The notes under the pieces were generated by a model. The model saw only the letters and a program-made list of their open reading frames with translations. It had not been told where the DNA came from and searched no databases. This document shows positions 1 through 8,400 of a DNA stretch of 15,961 nucleotides, piece by piece (position 1 is the stretch's first letter; every line of letters starts with the position of its first letter). This DNA comes from Anaerolineae bacterium (GTDB lineage: Bacteria > Chloroflexota > Anaerolineae > B4-G1): positions 1 through 15,961 of the forward strand of contig JAUXFI010000018.1 in the NCBI GenBank assembly GCA_030620125.1. The letters are read 5' to 3'. A program made the position numbers and the translations under genes.

Positions 1-2
1 AT

Positions 3-557
3 GAGCCGGAACTGCTCTTCGTGACGCTCAAGTCGTTGGGGTACTCGATCAACCCGGAGAACCCCGACGAACTGGAAGCGGCGCTGGAGAGGATGCTTGA
101 GATCAGGCAGGCTGTCCGCTTTGTCGGCCCCTATGCCGAAGATGCAGTGCCCGCGCTCTTAAGCGGCGAAGCCGTGATCCTGGTGGGTTGGGCCGAAGAC
201 GTGCTGGCGGCCCGGGAGGAGAACGAGGACATTGTCTACATCTTGCCCGAAGAGGGCACCATGTTGTGGGGCGACAACTTTGTCATCCCGGCCAACAGTC
301 CGCATAAGTACACTGCTGAGGTCTTTCTGAACTTTTTGCTGCGACCCGAGATCAGCGCGCAGATCGTCAACGAGAATTACTACGCCACTCCCAACGAGGC
401 GGCCCACCCTTTCATTGATCCGGATATCGTGAACGACCCGGCGATCTTTCCCCCCAACGAGGACCTGGAAAACGCCGAGGTCTATTTGCCGCTTAGCCCG
501 GAAATGGACAAGTTGTGCAACGAAATCTGGGAGCGATTCCTGGCTGCGGACCAGTAG
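3..557 (+). CDS. potD: Spermidine/putrescine ABC transporter substrate-binding protein (PotD-like), 3' part only
   Basis: This is the C-terminal part of an extracytoplasmic polyamine-binding protein, which hands spermidine or putrescine to a PotABC-type importer. The frame is open to the left edge, so the true start, the signal peptide and the N-lobe lie outside the window. The GTG at 21 is only an internal codon. About 184 residues remain. Family marks are the strand-turn 'GTMLWGDNFVIPANSPHK', then 'FLNFLLRPEISAQI', 'YATPNEAA' and a final helix ending 'WERFLAADQ'. These match the closing half of E. coli PotD in order and spacing. The Asp in 'WGD' aligns with the PotD aspartate that binds the polyamine amine. 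The stop is TAG at 555-557. The other transporter genes would be expected to the left. The family call is firm; the exact substrate (spermidine, putrescine or a related amine) is inferred. Confidence 0.88.
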   Translation, partial: EPELLFVTLKSLGYSINPENPDELEAALERMLEIRQAVRFVGPYAEDAVPALLSGEAVILVGWAEDVLAAREENEDIVYILPEEGTMLWGDNFVIPANSPHKYTAEVFLNFLLRPEISAQIVNENYYATPNEAAHPFIDPDIVNDPAIFPPNEDLENAEVYLPLSPEMDKLCNEIWERFLAADQ

Positions 558-576
558 GAGGTATCTTTTCAATATC

Positions 577-702
577 TTGGGGCAATCGCACTTTCTCGCT
601 CAAAGCCCCCGTCCCGGGGGCGGCTCAGACAAGGTTTGCTCCGCGAATTCGCCTCCGAGACGGGGACTGGGAGCGTTGAGATTATTCTTGCCCCAATTTT
701 TT
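577..702 (+). promoter_or_regulatory. Structured spacer upstream of the first kinase gene, with competing pairings
   Basis: The spacer holds several mutually exclusive pairings. TTGGGGCAA (577-585) is the exact reverse complement of TTGCCCCAA (689-697), which runs into six Ts. CCCCGTC (607-613) can pair with GACGGGG (659-665), and this competes with the local hairpin 605-621. A 10-bp palindrome GCGAATTCGC lies at 643-652. This resembles an attenuator layout (alternative stems plus a T-run just before a start codon), but I recognise no known riboswitch class, and GC-rich spacers fold readily. A TACAAT at 710-715 could be a -10 box, but it sits next to the ribosome-binding site and its -35 match is weak. 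Confidence 0.3.
605..621 (+). terminator. GC-rich hairpin downstream of the potD-like gene, possible terminator
   Basis: A perfect 7-bp stem pairs GCCCCCG (605-611) with CGGGGGC (615-621) around a 3-nt TCC loop, 47 nt after the potD-like stop codon. No T-run follows directly, so it is not a textbook intrinsic terminator. A T-run does follow a second, wider pairing in the same spacer: 577-585 with 689-697, followed by Ts through 702. The hairpin could end the potD transcript, stabilise its 3' end, or be part of a leader of the following kinase gene. Confidence 0.35.
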
Positions 703-725
703 GAGAGGATACAATAGGAGCACGT

Positions 726-3700
726 ATGAGTCACAGGGGACACAAATTCTCCAGCCCATCATTGTCCCATTCGGGCCATCGGCAGAGCCTGCGACGACGT
801 CTCCTGACCTTGCTGGGGACGGTGTTGCTGGTCACACTGCTGATAACCGGGGCGGGTGTGTCCTATTTTGTGTTTCTCACCGAGCAGAAGGCATGGCAAG
901 GCCGTCAGGAGGAAGCCGCCCGCAATGCGGTCGAAACGGTGGGGCTGTTCATACAGCACTTGGAGGATTCTCTAACTCTAGTGGGGTTGCTGGACTATGA
1001 CTACCTGGCAGCAGAGCCGCAGGTGATGCGCGACTTGCTCCAGCGAAATCCGGCCTTGCTGGAGATGGTCCGCCTGGACGCAAGGGGCAAAGTGTTCGCC
1101 AGTGCCTATCAGGATGCACCGCTGCTGGCGAATCTGTTTACGACTCCGCAATCTACCTGGTTCCTTCAGGCTAGTGCTGGCGAGCTCTACCTCGGCAATA
1201 TCCAGATTTCCCCCGCTGGTGATCCCTACCTGATCATAGCGGTCCCTGCGCCAGATGGGGGTGTCGTGGCAGCCCGGTTGTGCATGAACATGCTTTGGGA
1301 TGTGGTCGCAGCCATCAGGTTTGGTGAAACCGGTCAGGCATACGTTGTCAATCGGGAGGGTCGAATCGTAGCCCACACCAAGCCCGAAGTGGTTCTGGCA
1401 AAGACGAGCCTCGCCGGGCGACCTGAACTGGTCGCACTGTCGCAGTCGCCCAGCCACAGATGGAACGGGGCATACGTGAATTTCGAAGGCACGCAGGTGG
1501 TGGGCACGACGGCTCCGGTGTCCGGGACTGGTTGGGTGATAATCACCGAACTCGCACAATCCGAGGCCTTCGCAGTCAGCCGTACAGCCTTGTTCATACT
1601 CAGCGGCGGTATGTTGCTCTTTGGGGTTCCGGTGATGTGGGTGATCGCTCGTTTCCTGAGCCGACTGATTTTCCAGCCGATGGAGAGGCTCAGTGCCGGG
1701 GCAGAACGCATCGGGCAAGGCGATCTGAGGCACCGGATTGACATCGCCCGCCAAGACGAGGTCGGTCAGGTAGCCGAAGCGTTTAATGAAATGGCCGGCC
1801 GCCTGCGCGACCGCGAGGATCAGTTGGCCGCGCGGACGGCGGCACTGACCGTCGAGGTGACCGAGCGCAAGCGGGCGGAGGAGGAAATCAAGCGCCGGGG
1901 TGAAGAACTAGAGATCCTGCGCGAAATCTCCCTGGCGGTCACGGCTCAACTGGAACTCGACGAACTCTTGCAGAACGTCGTGGAGCGGGGTTGCCGCCTG
2001 CTGGACGTCAGGGCGGGGGGCATCTACCTTGCCGACAGGATGAGTGAAGGCCTCGAACTGGTCGTCAGTCATGGCTTCACGCAGGACCACACCGGCACGC
2101 GCCTGTCGCCCGGCGAAGGGATCGCCGGCAAGGTGCTGCAAAGCGGCGCACCGCTGGCCGTGGACGACTATTGCCATTGGGAGGGACGATCGCCGGACTG
2201 GGAGGCCGAGCCGCTCACTGCCGTCCTCGGCATGCCCCTCAAGCGTGGCGAGCAGGTCATCGGCGTCATGGAATTCGCCGGGAGCGGCCGGGCCAGGGGA
2301 TTTGATGAGCACGACGTCTGGCTGGCCACCCTCTTCGCCAACCAGGCGGCCATTGCCATTGAGAACGCGCGGCTGTACCAGGCGGAGCAGGTCGCCCGCG
2401 AGAGCGCCGACATCCTGCAACAAGTCTCCCGCGCCGTAGGCTCCACGCTGGAACTGGACGAGGTTCTCTCCCTCGTCCTGCGCCAGTTGAAGCGCGTATT
2501 GGCCTACGACACCGCTTCTATCCTGCTCTTCGCTGGCGACGAGCCCGCTATGGCGGCTGTGGTCAACTACGAGGACGAGGAACTGGTAAAGGCCGAGGTT
2601 CCCCTGCGCCTGGGCGACAGTCCCATCCTGCAGACCATAGCCCGCGACCGCTGCCCCGTCGTCATCGCCGACGTGCGGGAGGACGAGCACTGGATCTGGG
2701 TGCCAGGGGCCGAGGACATCCGCGCCTGGATGGGGGTGCCGCTGCTGGTGCGCGACGAGACGATCGGTGTGCTGATGGCTGACAGTACGCAGCCTGGCTT
2801 CTACACCGCAGCGGACGCCGTAATCGCCCAGGCCCTGGCTAACCAGGTCGCCGTGGCCATCGAGAACGCCCGGCTGTACCAGACCGAGCAGCGTGGCCGG
2901 GAGGTGGCCGAGGCATTGCAGGAGACGGCGCGCGTCGTCAACGCCAGCCTCAATCTGGATAAAGTCCTGCCCCTCATCCTGGAGCAACTGGCGCAGGTGA
3001 TCGAATACGACAGCAGCGCCGTGTTGTTGCTGAACGACGGCCAGTTCAAAGTGACGGCCTGCCGGGGATTTCCTGATATGGAGGGGGCGCTGCGGATCTC
3101 CTTCAGCGCCGCTGAGGATACCGTTTCCTCAGCCGTCGTGCGCGCCCGGCGCCCGTTGGTCATTGAGGACGTTCAGGACGACGCGCGCTGGAAGTCGGGC
3201 CCGGCGACCGCGCACATTCACGGTTGGATTGGAGCGCCCCTCATTGTCCGGGATAGGGTTATCGGCATCCTCACCGTGGACGGTCGCCGGCCGGGGACCT
3301 ACGGCGAAGGGGATGGACAGTTAGTCTTCACCTTCGCCAACCAGGCCGCCGTGGCCATTGAGAACGCCCGGCTTTTCGAGGAGACGAGCCGCCGGGTGCG
3401 CGAACTGCGCTTGCTCAGCGACGTGGGCCTGGCTGCCGTCTCCGGGGTGCGCCTGGCGGAGGCTTTGCAGGCCGCCGCAGAGGCCCTGGCCGTCGAGTTG
3501 GAGGGCAACAACGTGGCGCTCATGCTGCTGGATGCAGAGAGCGGCACACTGCGCGTGGAGGCCAGCGTCAGCTATCCCCCCGGTGCGGTCGAGGGTCTGC
3601 GCCTGCGATTAGGCGAGGGCATCACCGGTTGGGTGGCCCAGCACGGCGAGCCTGCCCTCGTGCCCGACGTGCGCCTGGATCCCCGCTACTATGAAGCCGC

Positions 3701-5435
3701 CTCCAATACCCGCTCCGAACTATGCGTCCCTCTGGTTACCGGCCCACGGGTCATCGGCGTCCTCAATATCGAAAGCCCTCAGCCCAACGCCTTCACCGGT
3801 GATGACCAGCGGCTGTTGAGCACGTTGGCCAGCAACCTGGTGGTACTCATTGAGCGCGCTCGCCTGTTCGAGGAAGTAGAGGCCGCCGGGATCGAGTTGC
3901 AGCAGCGGGCAGAGGCCCTGGAGGAGGCAAACGTCCGCTTGCAGGAGCTCGACCGGCTCAAGAGCGAGTTCCTGGCCAATATGAGCCACGAACTCCGCAC
4001 ACCGCTCAATTCGGTCATCGGCTTCTCTGAGGTGCTGATGGATGGATTGGTGGGTGAGATGACCCCCGACCAAAACGATTGTTTGGGGAACATCCACTCC
4101 AGCGGGTATCACCTCCTGAACCTGATCAACGACATCCTCGACCTCTCCAAGATCGAGGCCGGGCGGATGGAACTGGAGTCAACGACTTTCGACGTGGCAG
4201 AGTTACTGGCGGAGGTGCAGGTGACAATCACGCCGCTGATCAAGAAAAAGTCGCAGGTGCTGACAATAGAATGGGCCGACGGCCTGCCGCATCTCACCGC
4301 CGACCGCTTCCGGGTCAAGCAGATCCTGCTGAACTTGCTCAGCAACGCCTACAAGTTCACCTCCGTCGAGGGACACATCACCCTCTCCTGCCGCCAGGCC
4401 GATCCGGCCACGATGCTGTTCTCGGTCGTGGATACGGGCATCGGGATCAAGCCCGAGGATCAAGAGGTAATCTTTGAAGAGTTCCGCCAGGTGGATGGCT
4501 CAGCATCGCGGGAGATGACAGGCACCGGGTTGGGGCTGGCAATCAGCAAGCGGATGGTCGAGATGCACGGGGGCCGCATCTGGGTGGAGAGTGATTATGG
4601 GCACGGGGCGACCTTCTCATTCCTGCTCCCGCTCGCTGGCCTATCAGCCGCAGAAGCGGAGGCGGCTGGAGAAACTGAACAGTCTTCCGACAGCAAGATA
4701 GTGCTGGTAGTCGAGGACGACCGCCAGTTCAGCAATCTCTTGGCCTTCTACCTGCGCCAGGAGGGCTACGTGCCGGTACAGCACTACAACGGCGTGGACG
4801 TGCTGGATAAGGCCCGTGAGTTGAAACCGGCCTTGATCACCCTGGACATTATGCTCCCCGATCAAGACGGCTGGGACGTACTACGTGCCCTCAAGTCGGA
4901 CCCTCAGACCAGAGACATCCCGGTGCTGGCCATCTCGGTGTTTGAGGATGGCGAATTGGCGCTCAGCCTGGGAGCAGTGGATTACCTGGTCAAACCGGTG
5001 CATCGGGATGACCTGCACAGGCTGCTTGACCGGCTGGCATCGCCTGACCCCCTCACGCAGCACATCACCGTCCTGGTCGTGGACGACGATCCCGGGGTGA
5101 TAAAGTTGCTGCAACAAATGCTGCCGGCCGGCAGTTGCACGCTACTTCCGGCTTATGACGGCAAGCAGGGGTTAGCCTCGGCGCGTAGTGAGCATCCCGA
5201 CGTGATTCTGCTCGACCTGCTGATGCCGGGAATGAGCGGCTTCGAGGTGCTGGAGGCGCTGCGGGCCGATGCCGAAACGGCTGACATCCCGGTCATCGTG
5301 CTTACCGCCAAGGAGGTGGCCGAAGAGGACCATAAACTCCTCAACGACCACATCCAGGGGCTGATGCGCAAGGGCGCGCTCAACCCAAAATCGCTGCTGG
5401 CGGAACTGCGTCGCCTGGAGGGGCTACGGCGGTAA
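726..5435 (+). CDS. Membrane-bound hybrid histidine kinase: dCache-like sensor, HAMP, 4 GAF, HisKA, HATPase, 2 receivers
   Basis: This 1569-aa sensor kinase should autophosphorylate on His and pass phosphate to its own C-terminal receivers. Order: TM1 about 27-51; an extracytoplasmic dCache-like domain about 55-283 ('GETGQAYVVNREGRIVAHT' is typical); TM2 about 287-311; HAMP about 312-366; four GAF domains about 395-552, 559-719, 726-884 and 890-1047; a coiled coil about 1048-1080; HisKA with 'NMSHELRTPLN' and phospho-acceptor His1088; HATPase with N-box Asn1207, 'DTGIGI' from Asp1236 and 'GTGLGLAISK'; receiver 1 about 1325-1440 (acid pocket E1330-D1331-D1332, acceptor Asp1374); receiver 2 about 1448-1569 (acceptor Asp1497). 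All catalytic motifs look intact. The ATG is chosen because AGGAG at 716-720 precedes it by 5 nt. Its C-terminal half nearly duplicates the next gene. The stimulus is unknown, and a link to polyamines is only positional. Confidence 0.93.
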   Translation: MSHRGHKFSSPSLSHSGHRQSLRRRLLTLLGTVLLVTLLITGAGVSYFVFLTEQKAWQGRQEEAARNAVETVGLFIQHLEDSLTLVGLLDYDYLAAEPQVMRDLLQRNPALLEMVRLDARGKVFASAYQDAPLLANLFTTPQSTWFLQASAGELYLGNIQISPAGDPYLIIAVPAPDGGVVAARLCMNMLWDVVAAIRFGETGQAYVVNREGRIVAHTKPEVVLAKTSLAGRPELVALSQSPSHRWNGAYVNFEGTQVVGTTAPVSGTGWVIITELAQSEAFAVSRTALFILSGGMLLFGVPVMWVIARFLSRLIFQPMERLSAGAERIGQGDLRHRIDIARQDEVGQVAEAFNEMAGRLRDREDQLAARTAALTVEVTERKRAEEEIKRRGEELEILREISLAVTAQLELDELLQNVVERGCRLLDVRAGGIYLADRMSEGLELVVSHGFTQDHTGTRLSPGEGIAGKVLQSGAPLAVDDYCHWEGRSPDWEAEPLTAVLGMPLKRGEQVIGVMEFAGSGRARGFDEHDVWLATLFANQAAIAIENARLYQAEQVARESADILQQVSRAVGSTLELDEVLSLVLRQLKRVLAYDTASILLFAGDEPAMAAVVNYEDEELVKAEVPLRLGDSPILQTIARDRCPVVIADVREDEHWIWVPGAEDIRAWMGVPLLVRDETIGVLMADSTQPGFYTAADAVIAQALANQVAVAIENARLYQTEQRGREVAEALQETARVVNASLNLDKVLPLILEQLAQVIEYDSSAVLLLNDGQFKVTACRGFPDMEGALRISFSAAEDTVSSAVVRARRPLVIEDVQDDARWKSGPATAHIHGWIGAPLIVRDRVIGILTVDGRRPGTYGEGDGQLVFTFANQAAVAIENARLFEETSRRVRELRLLSDVGLAAVSGVRLAEALQAAAEALAVELEGNNVALMLLDAESGTLRVEASVSYPPGAVEGLRLRLGEGITGWVAQHGEPALVPDVRLDPRYYEAASNTRSELCVPLVTGPRVIGVLNIESPQPNAFTGDDQRLLSTLASNLVVLIERARLFEEVEAAGIELQQRAEALEEANVRLQELDRLKSEFLANMSHELRTPLNSVIGFSEVLMDGLVGEMTPDQNDCLGNIHSSGYHLLNLINDILDLSKIEAGRMELESTTFDVAELLAEVQVTITPLIKKKSQVLTIEWADGLPHLTADRFRVKQILLNLLSNAYKFTSVEGHITLSCRQADPATMLFSVVDTGIGIKPEDQEVIFEEFRQVDGSASREMTGTGLGLAISKRMVEMHGGRIWVESDYGHGATFSFLLPLAGLSAAEAEAAGETEQSSDSKIVLVVEDDRQFSNLLAFYLRQEGYVPVQHYNGVDVLDKARELKPALITLDIMLPDQDGWDVLRALKSDPQTRDIPVLAISVFEDGELALSLGAVDYLVKPVHRDDLHRLLDRLASPDPLTQHITVLVVDDDPGVIKLLQQMLPAGSCTLLPAYDGKQGLASARSEHPDVILLDLLMPGMSGFEVLEALRADAETADIPVIVLTAKEVAEEDHKLLNDHIQGLMRKGALNPKSLLAELRRLEGLRR
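2889..5425 (+). repeat. Paralogous block, copy 1 (shared GAF to receiver 2 of the first kinase)
   Basis: This is copy 1 of an intragenic duplication shared with 8081-10140. The GAF starting at 2889 aligns to 8081 (offset 5192). From the coiled coil onward the offset is 4700. The 492-bp (164-codon) difference is one extra GAF domain present only here. Stretches are identical at the DNA level, for example 64 nt at 4108-4171 versus 8808-8871. Across HisKA-HATPase I count about 30 amino-acid differences in some 240 residues by eye. Confidence 0.8.
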
Positions 5436-5497
5436 TTGGCAGAAGGAGGGATGGCTCACTTGTTCTTCAACGGAGGAGTCCAACGGGGGAGAGTGAC

Positions 5498-8400
5498 ATG
5501 AAACTGAGAAACAAGCTATTCAGCGGCTATTTCGTGATCGTCGTGCTGTCTCTGATTTTGTGCCTGGTGGCCTTGCACGACTACCGGACAATACACGCGC
5601 GTTTCGCGACCGTTGCGCAAGACGTCCTGCCGTCTCTGCAGGCAACGATGAACACCAGGCAATTGGCGTTGGAGATGATCGTGGAGAGCAGAGACTATCT
5701 CCGCACCGGTGACGAGATACGCGTGCAATACGCCCAGGAAAATATGAGTCAATTACGGGAGTCGTTGCGCACCCACGTCGAGCACGAGACACACGCCGGT
5801 AGGCAAGATAAAAGCGCAGAAGAGATAGAACGCGGGGGTCTGCATCTAATTGACTTGTGCAATGACCTCATTGACGCATATCAACGTGGGGCCAGCGAAG
5901 AGACATTGTCGCAGGGTCAAGAGGAAATCCGCCTGTGCAAAGATGAACTGATCGAGATGCTAGACGAACATCTACCCGTACACGAGCAAGAGTTACTCGA
6001 CGCGCAAGACGCGGTCTATCGAATGATTACAAGTAGCTCCCGGACGTTTTCAGTGACGAGCATACTGACCCTGGCTGCGGGGCTGATCATCGCATTTCTC
6101 ACGGCAAAGTCAATCCTCAACCCAATTCACGAACTTGAGACGGGAGCGGAGATCATTGGCGGCGGGGACCTCGACCACAGGCTGAACATCAAGACGGGCG
6201 ACGAGATCGAACAACTGGCCGCTGCTTTCAATGGGATGGCGGACCGGTTGGCCGATATGGTCAACACGCTGGAGCAACGCGTCGCCGAGCGCACCCGCGA
6301 GTTGAGCGCGTCTGAGGAGCGGTTCCGGGACATTGTCGAGAGCACGGCCAACTGGGTCTGGGAAGCGGACAGTGCAGGCCGTTACACCTATTGCTCTGAG
6401 AGTATAGTTGACGTGCTGGGCTACACACTTGAAGAGGTCCTGGGCAAGACACCCTTCGAGTTCATGCCTCCCGACGAGGCAGCCCACATGGGCGAACTCT
6501 TTGCCGGGATGGCTGCCAACAAGCAGCCGATCGTGGACCTGGAGAACCACAACTCGACCAAAGATGGCCGCGAGGTGGTGTTGCTGACCAGCGGCGTGCC
6601 CATCCTGGATAGCGAGGGCAACCTGCTGGGCTACCGGGGCGTGGACAAGGACATCACCGAGCGCAAGCGGATAGAGGAGAAACTCCGGGAGAGCGAACAG
6701 CGATATCGGCAGATCGTTGAAGAAGCCATTGACGTCGTTTATACCATCGATACTCAAGGCTACTTTACCTACGTCAATCCGCCTGCTCAAAAGCTGACCG
6801 GCTACTCGACAGACGAACTGGTTGGGATGCACTTTACGGAGTTGATCCCCGCAGATTGGCATGAACAAGTCACGTCATTCTACCAGAAACAACTCCAGGA
6901 GCGTGTCCGGGAGACGATACTGGAATTTCCCATTATCACCCGGGCCAGAGAGATAAAGTGGGTTGAGCAAACAGAGAGTCTCCTCACCGAAGGAGATGAG
7001 ATCGCCGGGTTCCAAAGCGTCGTTCGCGACGTCACCGAGCGCAAGCAGGCGCAAGCGGAACGGGCATACCGCCTGGAGATGGAGCGCGTGCTGAGCCAGG
7101 CCTCAAGCCGCTTCGTGGACCCCCAGAACCTGGATCAGGCGATCAACGAGATGCTGAGAGACACCGGTACCGTGGTGAACGCCAACCGGGTCTACCTCTT
7201 CAAAATCTACGACGACGGCGTCAAGATGGACAACACCCACGAGTGGGTGGCCCAAGGGACCACGCCGCAGATCGAGAGCTTGCAGGGACTGGACACTGAC
7301 ATCTTTCCCTGGTGGATGGGCCAGCTTCGCGACAATGAGGTCATCGCAGCCTCCGACGTAAGCCAATTGCCTTCCCCCGAGAAGGAGATCCTGGAAGAAC
7401 AGGACATTCTCTCCATCCTCGTCATCCCCATGTTCATCCACGGCACTCTCTACGGCTTCCTGGGCTTTGACGAGACGGATCAGCGCCGGGAATGGGAGGT
7501 CGAGGAGACCGGCTTTCTGAGGAACGCCACCCAGATCCTTGGCCGGGCGCTTGAGCGCGCGCAGGCCGAGGATGCACTGCACACGCGGGCCAGGCAACTG
7601 GCAACGCTCAATGCCATCAGCAGTCGCGCGGCCGCCACCCTCGACCAGCAGGAACTGCTCCAGGGAGTCGTGGACAGCGTGGTGCGGGAACTGGGCTACT
7701 TCCGGATGGCCGTCCTGCTCTTGGCGGATGACACCCCCGGCGATCTCTACGTCGCCGCTGCCAACGACGACTTCTGGACGGTCATCCCCGACGGCTACCG
7801 GCAGCGCGTGGGGGAGGGGTTGATCGGCATGGCGGCGGCCACTGGCGAGACCCAACTGGCCAACCAGGCCCTCTCCGACCCGCGCTTCTACCGGGTGGAC
7901 GAATGGGCTCCCCCTTCCTCGCTCTCGGTGCCCATCAAAGTCGGTGATCAGGTGATCGGCGTGCTGGAGATCGAGGATCAAGCCCCCAATGCCTTCGATC
8001 AACAGGACGTGGACGTGCTTGAGACGGTAGCGGGCCAGTTGTCCGCTGCTATCAAGAATGCACGGCTGTACGAGGCTGCGCAGCGCGGCCGGGAGATAGC
8101 CGAGGCGTTGCAGGAGACGGCGCGTGTCGTCGGCGCCAGCCTCAGCCTGGACGAAATCCTGCCTCCCGTCCTCGATCAACTGGCGCAGGTAATCCAATAC
8201 GACAGCAGCACCGTGTTGTTGTTGGACGAGGGCCGCTTCAAGGTGACGGCCGCCCGGGGTTTCCCGGACTTGGAAGCGACGCTGCAGCTCTCCTTCAGCG
8301 CTGAGGAGGACACCCTTTCCGCAGCCGTGATGCGCGCCCGGCGTCCGTTGGTCATTGAGGACGCTCAGGACGACCTGCGCTGGCAGCCGGGGGAAGAGAC

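Noticed and set aside
689..715. TTGCCC-15-TACAAT as the promoter of the first kinase
   Set aside because: The -35 match and spacing are poor. The predicted start would fall after the AGGAG ribosome-binding site, making that site useless. A transcript from further upstream is more likely.
701..1000. 99-codon plus-strand frame overlapping the start of the first kinase
   Set aside because: It overlaps the kinase TM1 and Cache sequence in another frame, has no ribosome-binding site and no recognisable content.
1908..2987. 359-codon minus-strand frame inside the first kinase
   Set aside because: It is antisense to GAF1-GAF3. The translated text shows the reverse image of the repeated GAF modules and no independent domain or ribosome-binding site.
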